Shown piece by piece: positions 22,351 through 34,080 of a DNA stretch of 64,000 bases. Source of the stretch: Distichodus sexfasciatus (taxonomy: Eukaryota; Chordata; Actinopteri; Characiformes; Distichodontidae); NCBI GenBank assembly GCA_032718565.1, contig JAVGVS010000666.1:87518-151517 (forward strand), written 5' to 3'. A program made the translations under genes and the position numbers. The notes beneath the pieces are model-generated. The model ran no database searches. It worked only from the letters and a program-made list of their open reading frames with translations, and was not told where the DNA came from. Each line of letters starts with the position of its first letter. Position 1 is the stretch's first letter.

Positions 22351-23036
22351 GTGAACAATGCCTGCTGTTATAGCAAGGCCCGAAGCGTTGAGGGAATTCC
22401 CTGGACAGCATCTAGCCTCACTCTTCTGTCAGCTAGGCTGTGATGCTCTTTCTCTCCTCCAGAGACGAAGTGACAGGGCCGGTAAGAGGCGAGCAAGCCG
22501 AGACGTGTGAAGAGAATGTGTCCCCGACTGCAGCAGATGGCCCAACACCCAACCTGATTCCCCGAACGGCAAAAAGACGGGAGCTACGGAATCAGCTGAC
22601 CATCCTCTCGGCTAGGGAACGGGACATGGCTTTGATATCACTGCCTTTAGAAACACCTTTAATCTCACCATGAAAGAGCTTCAAGATGAACCCGGAGAGC
22701 TTGGAGTTGGCAGGATCACAGCTCTGACGGCCGATACTCTGAGCTGCTGTCATGTAGAGTTTGATTGGCTCTTTGAGGAAAACGAGTTGAAAAGTTGGGG
22801 GAAATATTTGTGATGTTTAAATAAGGACCGAGCCACTGGTAACGCACAGCTAACAGACTGAAATTAGGGACGCTAATAACCTAGTCGTTTAGAAAGATGT
22901 CCAAGGATCTTTTTATGAGCTCAGAGAATCAGGACCTTGCCATTTACATCTCATCTGAAGCCAGTGTCTTCCATGTTAATGCACTTAGGGCATTGGGGCG
23001 CATAAAGACCAGAGAATGGCGCCCCCTCTGTTAGGA
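22351..23036. other. Intergenic with one isolated open segment
   Basis: From 22461 to 22673 the plus strand is open after a CTCCTCCAG acceptor-like site and is relatively GC-rich; translation gives a Glu/Pro/Arg-rich stretch with no motif I recognise. No partner exon was found, so I do not call it a gene. Confidence 0.3.
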
Positions 23037-23320
23037 GTAAGGGTGTAACGATACATCGATCTACACTGATGCACTGATTCAATGATCAACAAGCCCATAG
23101 CATCAATCCAAAATGAAAATATTGTAACATCACTTTTTACTACAGAGGTATCATAGCAGACTTTGAAATATCAGCAGACGACGAACCGTGGTACATTGGG
23201 TCGTTATAATATCGTTTTGTGATAATCCTCGTTGTATCGTGATCAGTGTTTTTGCTTCAGATCGATGTTGTGGGCTCATTTCCCATTGAATCGATTTATC
23301 GCCCTTAAAAGGAGAACTGC
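23037..23320. repeat. MITE-like repeat beginning GGGTGTAACGATACATCGAT
   Basis: It starts with GGGTGTAACGATACATCGAT and ends with TTGAATCGATTTATCGCCC, so its ends are roughly inverted. A truncated relative sharing the word TGATCAACAAGCCCATAGCA lies at 36390-36490. No coding capacity. Confidence 0.5.
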
Positions 23321-23794
23321 GACTCATCAGCTTCATGTAATCCGCACCGTGACTCAGCAAATGCGAACGGAACGAATGCAAGTTGTGAGACGAGTGTAAA
23401 GGGAGGAGCGAAAAGAGGAGAGAGAGAGAGGCGAGCTGGGGTCAGATGAGGAGGCATTATCTGTGTCACTGCTAGCGAAACTCAGATGCTGACCCCCCCA
23501 ACACCACCTGTCCAGCAGGTGCAGCGCCCGGAGACGGCCTGCCGTTTCCATGGTAACGGGGAACGGGCCCCGCCCTCTTCTAGGTTACCTCATCCTTCCC
23601 GCATCATCTGGGGATGTGATGATTATTCTAGGGATCTTTCAATAGCCAAAAACTGGTTTTGTAGCAAAAGTCTTTGCATCCTTCTGCTACTGGTCTTTGG
23701 CAATACCTGGGAACCGTGCTTGGGGATGTTACCTTGCTGATTAGTTATGCTACTCGCTGTCCAATGCATCAATGGTTGGCGAAAGGGCATTAAG
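23321..23794. other. Intergenic, nothing identified
   Basis: GC-rich between 23480 and 23590, but no conserved coding block was seen on either strand. Confidence 0.3.
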
Positions 23795-23987
23795 GTCATG
23801 AGTACCTCAGTGGTACCTTTACCGGTCTGGACCTGAACTGCCAACTGCCTCATATGGCAAAGTTATGGGAAAAAGGAAGTGAGTTCACAAATATTTTACT
23901 GCTACCTTTACTGGCCTGGGACCTGAACTGTTGACCCACTGAGCACAAGGTCAAATCCCTTACCATTACGCTACCAACTGCCCCAGT
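23795..23987 (-). repeat. SINE family I, minus, internally repeated
   Basis: TCATGAGTACCTCAGTGGTA and TTTACCGGTCTGG are followed by a second TACCTTTACTGGCCTGGGAC, then CTTACCATTACGCTACCAAC, the inverted head. Confidence 0.65.
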
Positions 23988-24802
23988 TAATGTCACATTG
24001 GAATGTTCAGTGTCCTCTGGCTTTTTAGGCAAGTCGGTGATGATTACTTTCCCCATTACATGATATGTGGCAATGCTGTTTTTAACTCACAGTGTGTACT
24101 AAAAGTACTAAAAGTACCCAAGTTTCTTTGATATTGTTTACTTGGAATCAAATATTCCAAATAGGAAAAGTCGATTACTCAACTCAGTTTGGGAGCGTGT
24201 GGGTTTTGAGAGTGGTCCTAATTTTAGAAGGAGGCTTTTATTTTCCTTTTTGCTGCATTACTGTGTGACGTAAGCCCCGCTCTCTGGCCATTTTTAGATT
24301 AATCTTCTTAAAAATGAGCCTCTCTGATTTGAAATGTTTTACAAATAGTCAGATGAAGCTCTGCTACCTGCTCATTACTGAGGATTACAAAGACGACAAC
24401 TTGCAGAGATGTAACAGTGCGACTTTAGCTCTATGTAGTGGGATTATCTGTGTAAAATTTACTTTAATACCTTTAATTTGCAGTTTTAATAAACTCTCTC
24501 TGCAGCAACTCTGAAGACACAATGCGTTCGTAAGAAATATGACCCACGAGAGTTTCTCACTGTTTGCCTTAACACATCATTTTGCGCTGCAAACTCGGGA
24601 AAAACATGAACAAACACATGCATAAAAGAATGACAAGTTTTTCAATATCTGATCTCCACTCAGTTCCAACCCTGAGATTGCAGGTGTGATTGCATTTGCA
24701 TGAAAGTGTCTTATTTCGTTTCACGACTGATTTATGTCGTTTTTTGGCAACACGCATTGCTGCATTTAATGTAAGTTGTTAAGTTGTCTTCACCGTTCCT
24801 GC
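23988..24802. other. Intergenic, nothing identified
   Basis: Ordinary sequence without recognised repeats or exon-like blocks; the frames seen at 24314-24514 and 24569-24757 have no recognisable motif. Confidence 0.35.
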
Positions 24803-25021
24803 CTGTAAAAGATACCACTATGGTACTCATGAGCAAGGTAGCATCCTCAAGCATTGACCTCTCCATGAAGAAGCAGTGGGCAGCTTTAGGCAGCACCAGG
24901 GGAGCAGTGCTTGTGGATGGTACCTTGCACTTGAGTACCTCAGTGGTACCTTTACCAGTCCAGGACTTGAAACGACGACCTTACGATCATAGGGCCAATT
25001 CCTTAACCGTCAACTGCCCAC
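24803..25021. repeat. SINE family I chimera, plus head joined to minus copy
   Basis: 24805-24863 reads in plus orientation (GGTACTCATGAGCAAGGTAG, CCTCAAGCA). From 24864 the orientation flips (CTCCATGAAGAAGCAGTGGG, GAGTACCTCAGTGGTACCTT) and it ends in the inverted head near 25020. Confidence 0.65.
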
Positions 25022-25489
25022 TGCAATCAACTTTACAACCTCCTGCTGTATTTTCACATTGTCTTTGTCCTTCGAAACTAAGTTCGACTCCACATTGCAG
25101 CTGCAGGATTTACACACCTGTCCCATACGATAGCTATCTCTGATATAGTAATGACTTTATAAAACAAAGTCACCGGAAGATAAGAAACCCTCCAGATGTG
25201 ACAGGACTGCACACTCAGGCTAAAATCCGGTCGGGCGTCGCACTCATCAGCGAGCTCGATTTATGGTTTTTCATTTCCATATTAAGCGAGGTGAGTCCTC
25301 TCTTCTTCTACCTCTTATTTCCCCACCATTAACACCTTAACTCTCCATCTCGTTAACAGCGTGTTTAACCTTCGCCTCAGTTTTTGCTGACGCTGTGGTC
25401 AGCAAACCGTGTGGGAGCAAATCCATCCATCGCTCCGGATTTTTGATTCACTTGTGTCTTAAGTATGGAGGCCCAGATGGTTTAACAGA
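25022..25489. other. Intergenic, nothing identified
   Basis: No exon-like block and no recognised repeat family. Confidence 0.3.
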
Positions 25490-25885
25490 ATTCAAAAGTT
25501 ACAACACAAATGCAGAAGCCGCAACATCAATTCGAAAGCATTGCGTTTGCACTGCGGCTTTCCATTCACATTGTAGCTTGTGACTTTTGCATTTGTGTTG
25601 TAACTTTTCCTTAATATTTTGGCATTTGCACCGAAGCTTTTGCATTTATGTTGTAGCTTTTGGATTTAAGTTGTTCCTTTTTTGTATTTATGTTATAGCT
25701 TTTTTCAATTGTAGTGGCTTTTGGGTTTGTTTTATGACTTCTGCATTTGTGTCGTGGTTTTTGCATTGTGTTTTAGATTTTGCAGTTCTATTATGGCTCT
25801 TGCATTTGTGTTATCGCTTTTGCATTTGTGTTGTAGTTGCATTCATGTTTTAACTCTTGCATTTGTGTTATGACTTTTGCACTCT
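25490..25885 (+). repeat. Degenerate ~20-bp tandem repeat (copy 2, long array)
   Basis: About 15-18 diverged units of a word close to GCTTTTGCATTTGTGTTGTA run head to tail. The first ~40 bp are in the opposite sense (AAAGTTACAACACAAATGC), so the array starts with a small inverted part. The same word forms the minus-strand array at 10240-10430. Confidence 0.65.
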
Positions 25886-27034
25886 GTTGCACCGTCTGGA
25901 TCAATACAACTATAAGCTGGAGTGTTTTGTCACAATGCTTTCACAACATGACGCAAGACAGGCTAATATACAAAATACAAATCCACTTGAAACTTTGGAT
26001 TTCCTCATTTTGCAACAATCGATACTGGAACACAGTCTTTTGTTTGGCAGTTTGTATGCACATTGGCCATTTTTTGTTGCTGTTTTTCCTCTCTTCAGCA
26101 CCTGATCGAGTCACTGATATAGTTGTATTTTTTTGTTTTGTCCCATCTATTAGAACAAAAAGAGAGAGCGACCGAGGCAGTCATCTAAAAAGAGGGAGGG
26201 AAGCAAGTCTGGAGTCACCTTGTTCAGCGTCCTCACAATCACATTAACCCTGTACGGCAGAGCCGGATCCACCGTGGTCGTGACCGGAATGCCTGATGCT
26301 GACTCGGACTTTCAACCGAAATAAATCTCTTCTTTTCTGTCTTTCGTCAGTGACCACGGTTTCTATTTTTGCTCTGGTTTTACGTAATTGGCAACGGTAG
26401 TAAAACGTCACGTTACACGTCAGTTTATGCAGGCTCGTTTGATTTATCTGGCCCTGCGTAACATTCCAAATGCCATTTTAAGGGCATTACCTTCAACATT
26501 CTACGCTATCTCTGCATTTGAGAGCATTTAAATGAAGCAAAAGAATCTAATTTGTTCATGTGATTGATTGACTCCGTTTTGGTTTTATTATATATATTTT
26601 TGGAGGGAATGGTCTATATTTGAGATTGTAGACCCTGGAGCCTGTGCAATGATGTAAGAACGTGATTGAAAGCCACATAGCTGTGTTGCTGTATGAAGCC
26701 AATTTCATTTCTCCTCTGGAAAATCAATAGGCAAGAGGGTATCTTATTTTACCTTCCCAGCTGACTGGAACCCCAATCGCAAAGGATGGGGGACATGCCA
26801 TGGTGACAGTGCAGATAAATTGTGTTTTCTTGCGTCGAGGGAACTGATTTAAAACTCTAAATCAGCCAAACATTATCCTAAAATCAGGTCGACATGGGGG
26901 TAGGGGGTTTGACTGAATGTTATTATGCTTGTAAAGTCCCATTGGGTAAAATTATTTCCCAGATCTATTTGTTGTTTGTGAAGTTGAATCTCATTGCGAA
27001 TACACAGACCTAGTTATGTCTTGGGCACTTTATG
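25886..27034. other. Intergenic, nothing identified
   Basis: AT-rich sequence with no supported exon and no repeat family recognised; several short frames on both strands show no motifs. Confidence 0.35.
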
Positions 27035-27262
27035 GCAAAGCTTCATTTTGCTGGACTTTAACCAGTGACCTTCTGATCAAGGGGCGAGTTCCTTAACCGT
27101 TACACTGCCAAGAGCATTTGCAGACGCTCTTATCCAGAGTGACTTCCATTTCTTAATTTCATTGACAGTTTACCTGAGAGCAACTTGGGATTAAGGGTCT
27201 CGGTCAGGAACCCAGTGGTGACAGTTCTTGAGTTGGGATTTGAACCTACATCCAGAACTATC
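27035..27262 (-). repeat. SINE family I fragment next to SINE family II, both minus
   Basis: 27060-27112 holds the inverted family I head (CCAGTGACCTTCTGATCAAG, CGTTACACTGCC). From 27116 the inverted family II follows: GCATTTGCAGACGCTCTTAT, AGAGCAACTTGGGATTAAGG, GGAACCCAGTGGTGACAG and GTTGGGATTTGAACCTAC. Confidence 0.7.
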
Positions 27263-27782
27263 ACCACTGAAGAAAGACTTCGAAGGCTTCAAATCTGAGG
27301 TTTGAATCCTACTCTCAGTGGCAGTAGTTAAGGAAGGTAAGATTCAAACCTAGCTTCAGTGACAGCAGTTCTGAAGGTAGGTTTTGATGGAGGTAGAATT
27401 TGAACCCACACTCTCTTGACACAGCTGTCCGATCTTACCTCCAGAAATACCACCACTGGAGGTAGGATTCAAACTCACAACCTCCGTACCAAGAGAGCAT
27501 GAGTTTGAAGCTTACCTCCAGAAGTGATAGTTCTCGAGGTAGGAGTCAAACCCACCTCCATAATTACAACCAATGAAAGTAGGTTTGAATCTTACCTCCA
27601 GAACTATCACTACTGAAGTTAGGTTTGAGTCTTATGTCCAGAACTACCAGCAACTGCTGTACTAAGAGAGTGTGGGATCGAATCCTACATCCAGTGATAC
27701 TAGGTCTGGAGGTAGGATTCGGACCAATGACCTCTTGGTTCAGAGTCAAGTATCCTACCAGCGAGACCACACTACTCCCATT
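27263..27782. repeat. Array of SINE family II B-box fragments in alternating orientation
   Basis: The words GGTAGGATTCAAACCCAC (minus sense) and GTTTGAATCTTACCTCCAG (plus sense) alternate about a dozen times, joined by short AGAACTATCACCACTG-type links. The array ends in a more complete family II head around 27655-27782. Confidence 0.65.
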
Positions 27783-28504
27783 TGGTGAAACAGCATTGTT
27801 CTACACTTTCAACATGACATGCTAAGTTGTTAGCTAGCAAAAATAACAACAGCAACACAATCAATACTACATTTCGGAATGCTCCTTATTCGCCATTTCC
27901 ACCAAGTTCTTCTACTGCTCAGGTTTACGACTACTAAATACAGCAATGCTGTCGATAGCAGATTTTCTAGCAATGTTTCTGCCTCGCCTTTAAAAAAAAA
28001 AACAATTCTCAGCTCTCAGTCATCCGGAACGCCTTAAATAACTGCGAGGAGATTCCATTCCCGCATTGCGACTGACAGCGGCCCTGATGGATTTTTCGGA
28101 GATTTACATTACACACAACCTTGAGGGGAACGTCGGTCCCCGCGAGCGCTGACGGGTTGTGTAGCGCCGCGGCAATAAACGAACAAGTGAAAAGGAAAAA
28201 AAGGAGAGATGGATGGAAAGGGCTGATGGATGCAGGCGGCAGGGACTCACTCCTAAAGACAAGGGCAGAAGGGGGTTTCCGGAAGGAGGGACTGATAGAT
28301 GGATGGATGGAAGGATGGATAAATTAATGCCTCGTTCACCACCTCTCATGACGTTTATGGGCGATCGGCAGAAGTGATGATGAGAAACGAGCAAGAGAAA
28401 GAGATTCGTTTTATCTTCCACTGCTGTTTTTAATGACATAAAGCGCTCAGTGGGATTGCAGGTGATTGCAGCTGTGCGCTAACTAATCAAAAGTTGTAAA
28501 TGGT
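27783..28504. other. Intergenic, nothing identified
   Basis: A GC-rich patch at 28110-28290 with a GGAT run near 28300-28320 but no conserved coding block. Confidence 0.3.
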
Positions 28505-29010
28505 AAGTGGTAATTTGTCATTGTCAACACACCACAGAACAGCACACTGTAAAGTTTGTGAAGGAGCAGCACATACCGTATACTACTCACGAGTACCTCA
28601 GTAGTACCTTTACTGGTCTTGAATTAGAACCAGCAACCTTCTGATCACATGAAAGTGAAAGTGAGTGATTATTTGTCATTGTGAACACACCACAGCACAC
28701 AGTGCACCACAACAAAATGTGACCTCTGCATTCGACCCATCCATGAAGGAGCAGTGGGCAGCTGACATGGGCAGTAACCTGGGAGCAGTGCTTGGGTATG
28801 ATACCTTGCTCATGAGTACCTCAGTGGTACCTTTCCCATTCCGTGACCAGCGACCTTTTTGTGAACGATTATGCCACTCACTGCCCTACGCATCACAGTT
28901 ATGAGAAAAGGGTACAGGGATAATAAGTATGTCACTGATACCTTTTACCGGTTTGGTACTTGAACCGGAAACACTCTGATCATGGGGATGACTCTCAACT
29001 GCCCTTGTTG
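28505..29010 (-). repeat. SINE family I, three minus copies in a row
   Basis: 28505-28650 is a shortened copy, 28654-28888 a near-complete one (AAGTGAGTGATTATTTGTCA to CATGAGTACCTCAGTGGTAC), and 28920-29010 repeats the inverted head (TACCTTTTACCGGTTTGGTA). Confidence 0.7.
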
Positions 29011-29504
29011 CTGTGTCCAAAAACATTGGTAGAGTAAATATAGTATCAACAACAGTTTTGTTCTAATCCATCCCAGTTTGTCTTTGAGTCCAGGTCCTCC
29101 AAGGCCTTCTTGGGTCATTTAAGGACCTCACTAACGTGGTTAATAAGGCTTTATTCACGCCGGACGTCTCTGTGCAGCGTTTTGCTGTTAAAACATGAAT
29201 GAACGTACTAAAACAGAGAGCATCTATATCAATAATGCATATAGACCGATCCAACTTTGATGCCTTTGTCTGTTTGCTGCAGCTGAACCAGGAGCGATGC
29301 CTCTTTGTTCAGTAATTATGCACTAGAAGTCCTCTTTTGATTCCGTTTGCTTAGAGCGTTGAGAAGTGCACACAACATCCCGACTTCAACTGAGAGCCAG
29401 CCGCTGTAAGTGCTGTAGACGGTTCTCGTTTGTCACTTTTATTTTCCGGCCTATTATAATGTGCTACTCATGAGACTGCATAAAAAACGATGACAACAGA
29501 AGGA
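29011..29504. other. Intergenic, nothing identified
   Basis: No recognisable coding or repeat structure. Confidence 0.3.
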
Positions 29505-29825
29505 TAACAGTTTATTCAAAATTCAGCAGCAAGGCTACTTACTTGCACCAGAAGAACTGATCCTCTTTTAGCAAGACTATACTGCACACATGCTGCTTTT
29601 AGAACTGATTTAAAAATACTTTTATTATTATTTAAAGCTGTAAACAGACAAACACCTCCATATATTTACATGTCTAACCAAATAGATTCCAAACAGCTCC
29701 ATGATATCAAAATAAAATAACGTAAAGTACAATAAATATGAAGAAGCATTACTCCTAGTTTTATGAAGGTCTTTCATATTTAATGTTTTTAAAAACAAAC
29801 TGAAAAAGACTTTTTAAGCTAAAAA
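29505..29825 (+). mobile_element. Non-LTR retrotransposon (LINE) relic, 3' end of ORF2
   Basis: Translation shows NSAARLL near 29525, then TDLKILLLLFKAVNRQTPPY near 29610-29665 and, after frame changes, a VFKNKLKKTF-like block near 29780-29815. These are the C-terminal blocks that follow the reverse transcriptase domain in common fish LINEs. No catalytic motif is left. Assignment rests on these short blocks only. Confidence 0.5.
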
Positions 29826-30059
29826 TGAATGTTTACCCCAGCTTTTAGTACGTGTTCATTGGATTTTTAAAAAATTATTTTATTCATCATCTTTATCTTT
29901 ATTTGACTTAATATGGTGATGATTGTTGTTTGTGTTGTTATTTTATTAATTGTTTGACATTATTTAAAACCATTTTTACTTTTTATTTGCATACTCTATA
30001 AAGCACTTTGAACTGAATTCAGATGCATGAAAGATTATCTAATAAAATGTTTATATTAT

Positions 30060-30092
<33 letters not shown>

Positions 30093-31093
30093 TATTATTA
30101 TTATTATTATTAATATTAATATTAATATATATTTTAAGTTTTGTGTCCATTGTTTTAATTATTTGAGTACACTTTTTAGCTCTTAGATAGAAAGATAATG
30201 TAAATAAAAAAATAAAGATTAAAGAATTCTGCATATTCACTTTTTGATATTACTAAAATGCTGTTTCGTACTCTATAAATAACATTAATCCTCTCACAAC
30301 AACATTATTATTACAATTTTTATTTAATTAGGAACGCTGCCAGGAAGTATGGTTTAATGGGAAGCTGCAGATAAAAAGGAAATAAAAGGAAAAAGATGGT
30401 GAAATTCATCAGAGTGGAAGAGAAAGCTGAAGGACGAAAATACCTGACCTACATCTGAGACGTGGACAGTGTTGACAATGTGTGTGTGTTTATTCCTCTC
30501 TCCTCATCCCTCATTTATTCCTGAAAACACCTGACACCTATCTCTAAAAGAACACATAATGCTGTGAAATTTCTGTGCCTGCTTCCAAGCCAGAAAATGT
30601 TCCCAAGATATAATCCCTGCCTTGACAATGTTATCATGTAGCTGCTGCGGAAACTGGGAGAAAGTAGTTAGTATAGATGAACATTGAGTAGAAAGTAGAT
30701 AATTTAATTGAACTTTATCAAGTGCTATTAATATAGAATGTGATATACATGATTTTTTAACTTCTTTTTTTATTTTAAATGTGATAAATTATATATACCA
30801 CCTGCATTTTATTATATATGTGTACACACATTACTAATATTTAAACATATAATACATATAAACATAATATATATAGCAATTTTACATATATATATATATA
30901 TAACTAAAGCATATATATCTCATGATCTGGGGTTACGTGTCCCTTAAAGGCCATTAAAATTCATCAGCTCAAGGCTGCACTCTGTTTATTATTCAGCCAC
31001 AGGAATAATCATCCTCATCCTCTCATTCTGCTGATTAGGTCTGATTGGACACTCGAAAATCCCACATGAGCCTACTCTCAGACTGATATGTAT
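29826..31093. other. AT-rich intergenic with ATA and TA microsatellites
   Basis: An ATA/ATT trinucleotide run at 30057-30126 and TA runs near 30885-30905. No exon-like block. Confidence 0.5.
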
Positions 31094-31395
31094 GGGCATG
31101 GTGGTGCAGTGCTTGGCGCTTCCGCCCACCAGGTCCTGGGATCGAACCCGGGTCAGCAGCAGACTTCTGTGTGTGTGGGTTCGTGCTCTGCCCATGTTTC
31201 TCATTCAAAAGGCATGGCCGGAGTTGTTGGCAAATCTAAATTGGCCCCAGATGGTGTGAGTGTGATTGTGTAAGTGTGTGTGCCCTGTGGTGTGTTGAAA
31301 ACTGCCCAGGTTGTTCCCCATATGCGCCCATAAGTTCAGGACAGGCTCCGGTTCCTCGCAACCCAGTTGAGTTAAGTGGTTCGGATAATGAATGG
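31094..31395 (+). repeat. DANA-like tRNA-derived SINE, near-complete
   Basis: Head GGTGGTGCAGTGCTTGGCGC with B box GGGATCGAACCCGGG; body AAATCTAAATTGGCCCCAG and GTGTGCCCTGTGGTGTGTTG; tail GGACAGGCTCCGGTTCCTCG, AAGTGGTTCGGATAATGAAT. The 3' half matches, inverted, 563-704. Confidence 0.7.
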
Positions 31396-31914
31396 TCGTT
31401 GGTCATGTCACTTAGAGTCTGTCTTGTGTGTGGTACAATCGTCTGTCCCTGATTGGTTAGAATCTCTTTTTAAGCAATTCATTGTCTAGTTACAGCTGTT
31501 CTAGTTTAGCTCTTTGTTTAGGTTTTACGCAATACTGATTATTTAGTGATCCCAGTTTAGTTCTTTGCTTCCAGTTCTGCTGCTCTGGTAATCTGTTGGT
31601 TTAGTATTAAGTCTCTTGTTTGGCTGGTGCATTTGCTTCTGTTTTAGGTTAATTAGCTCCCATGAATCTCCTGTCTCATACCAGGGTCAAAAAACAAACA
31701 AACAAACAAACAAACAAAAAAACCCTCCAGAAGTTTTAGGCAGGTGAGAGCCCAGAACATACATCTTGAAATCGGTCTGCTTTGAAATCTTTGTCTGGGA
31801 GACCTTGCTGATGCAGTATAACCTGCCTTGTGTCTTGTTGCTGTGCTCAATCTTGCCATGACATGAAACTGTCTTCCACAACCTCACCTTGGTAGCAGAG
31901 TTTGGCTGTTCCTC
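31396..31914. other. Intergenic with CAAA microsatellite
   Basis: A CAAA run at 31689-31719; otherwise no recognised structure. Confidence 0.4.
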
Positions 31915-32465
31915 AAGATTCAAGATACTTTATTTGTCACGTGCAAGTTATACAGGTACAACATGCGGTGAAATGTATCCTGATCCGCTTTCTTTTAACA
32001 TGCAATAGACAAAGAAGAAACAAAATAGAGGGCATAATACAAACTTACAACATAAATACTAGCAAATAAGGAGGTTGGGGGTAACAGGACAAAAATAAAA
32101 CTATATATATACAATAAGAGAACATAAAAGTTCCATATTGCAGGATTTTAACCTGAGATTATGCAAGAAATTATTGCTAGGACAGACAGGTGCAATGAGA
32201 TGATTTTTTTTAACGTGCCAAGTCACCTTTTGCAGCACTGTACTGAACAGAAAGGCATGTCTGGTTTAGGAAGCGGATGGCCTGAGGATAAAACTCCTCC
32301 TGGAGTTTCTCTGTTTTGTATGATGGTGCAAACCTTCTGCCTGATTGCAGAAAGATAGAAAAAAGTCTGTTCCTGGGTGAGATGGAGTCTTTATAATCCT
32401 GATTGCCCTGGTCCTACATCTCTTGGAATAAGTGTCCTTACTGGGGGAAGGGAGGCTGGCCGCAG
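31915..32465. repeat. Dispersed repeat beginning AGATACTTTATTTGTCACGT
   Basis: Blocks in order: ACTTTATTTGTCACGTGCAA, GCGGTGAAATGTATCCTGAT, an A-rich stretch, GGATGGCCTGAGGATAAAAC and CTGTTCCTGGGTGAGATGGA. This is a common fish repeat body. Shorter relatives are at 50255-50345 (AGTAAACTTTATTGTCATCT) and 51990-52160. Superfamily not determinable. Confidence 0.5.
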
Positions 32466-33604
32466 TTTAAGCCTCCTACACACAGCTGTTTTCTGTTTCA
32501 GTCAATGACTGTGTTTCAACCTCGTGTGACATTGATGATCATTAGCACCTATTTTGGTATAATTAGTTGATCATACACTGACTATAATCTACAAAATCCT
32601 GACTTTGTGCAAGTGTACCCTATAAATTGATGCTGGTTTGAAGGCAAAAGGTAGTAACACCAAATATTGATTTGATTTAGATTTTTCTTTTGTTTGCTCA
32701 CTTTGCATTTTGTACATTTATAAAAATAAACAATCATTATTTATATTTCTGAAAGCATTCTTTGTTTACAGCATTTTTTCCCACCTGCCTAAAACATTTG
32801 CACAGTACTGTAAATTCTGAGGAATAGAAGACTAAAACTACACTTACAAAATTGGAATTTATTTTTGTGTATTAAATGTGCATAAGATCTACAGCAGTTT
32901 AATGTAAATACAGCCTCTATAAGACGGTGTAGAATATCCAATTGTATGTGGATGAGTGCATCACCGACTAGTTATGAAACATAAAACAGTTTACTCAGAG
33001 CCTCTCTAGTGCCTCAACAAAAGAAATATTATCTAATTATTTCCTAAAATAAATGATTTCATATTCAAATATTTTCCAATATCGAAGAGCTCTGATGAGT
33101 GCTTGAGAAGCTGGATGTAGACATCTGGGGACATTCTCTTGGAAAAGAGGGAGCAGAACAAATTGGCACACTTTATAGAGGATTAGTGCTGCTGCTCTCT
33201 CTCTCTTTTTACAAGCCATTCTCTCTCATTTTCGTCGGATTACTCTTCAAACATCTCTCTACTTTTTGTTGATTGCAAATGCATAAAGTGATTGCGGTGA
33301 TAAAGCCTGGAAGCCTTTAATAACCTTTAATCAGAAATCCACCCATCTCTCTAGAAGGCAGGTAGAGAAAGACAGAGAGACTCCAGAGACAGACAGAGAG
33401 ATTTTCTATAGTAATCTAAGAAAGTTTTAGCAATTTTCTGTTTTTGAACAAAAATGGTGTCCCATCATGAATTTGAAACTTTTTATGTCCTCATGCAGAG
33501 ATAAATATTGCATAACATCCGTATATTAGCATCACAAAAAAGTAACCTGATCTTCAGAAACAACTTTTGTAAAAATATAAAATAAAATAAAATGTATGTT
33601 GAAA
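32466..33604. other. Intergenic, nothing identified
   Basis: AT-rich, no supported exon and no recognised repeat. Confidence 0.35.
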
Positions 33605-34080
33605 TAAACTAATAATAACTACTGTTTACATGAAATACTTCAGTACTTTTACCTAAGTAACATTCTAACACATTTAATAGTTAATTATTGCTCATATGGA
33701 ATAGCCGCTTCTTTTACTCAAGTAGTGTTGTAACACTTTTAACACTGAAGTCCTGTTGATGTCAGATACTTTTGTACTTTTACTCAATTGGTTTTCTAAC
33801 ATCATAATTTAACACTTTTTTAAATTAAGTACTGTTTGCATCAGATACTATAATACCTTTACTGAAGTAGGATTCTAACACTTTTAATACTTAAATACTG
33901 ATCATATCAGACACTTTATTATTTTACCCAAGTATTGTTCTAACACCGTTAACTTTTAAGTACTATTCGTATCAAATAATTAAGCATTTGATATAGAGTA
34001 TAATTCATCACACTCATAGTATTTTATTGCTTTTACTCAGGTAGTATTCTAACATTTTAAAACCAAATAAACTATACTTT
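33605..34080. repeat. Degenerate minisatellite, ~70-80 bp units
   Basis: A block of TACTTTTACTCAAGTAGT, TTCTAACACTTTTAATACTT and AAGTACTGTTCATATCAGAT recurs about six times with substitutions and small indels. Confidence 0.65.
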
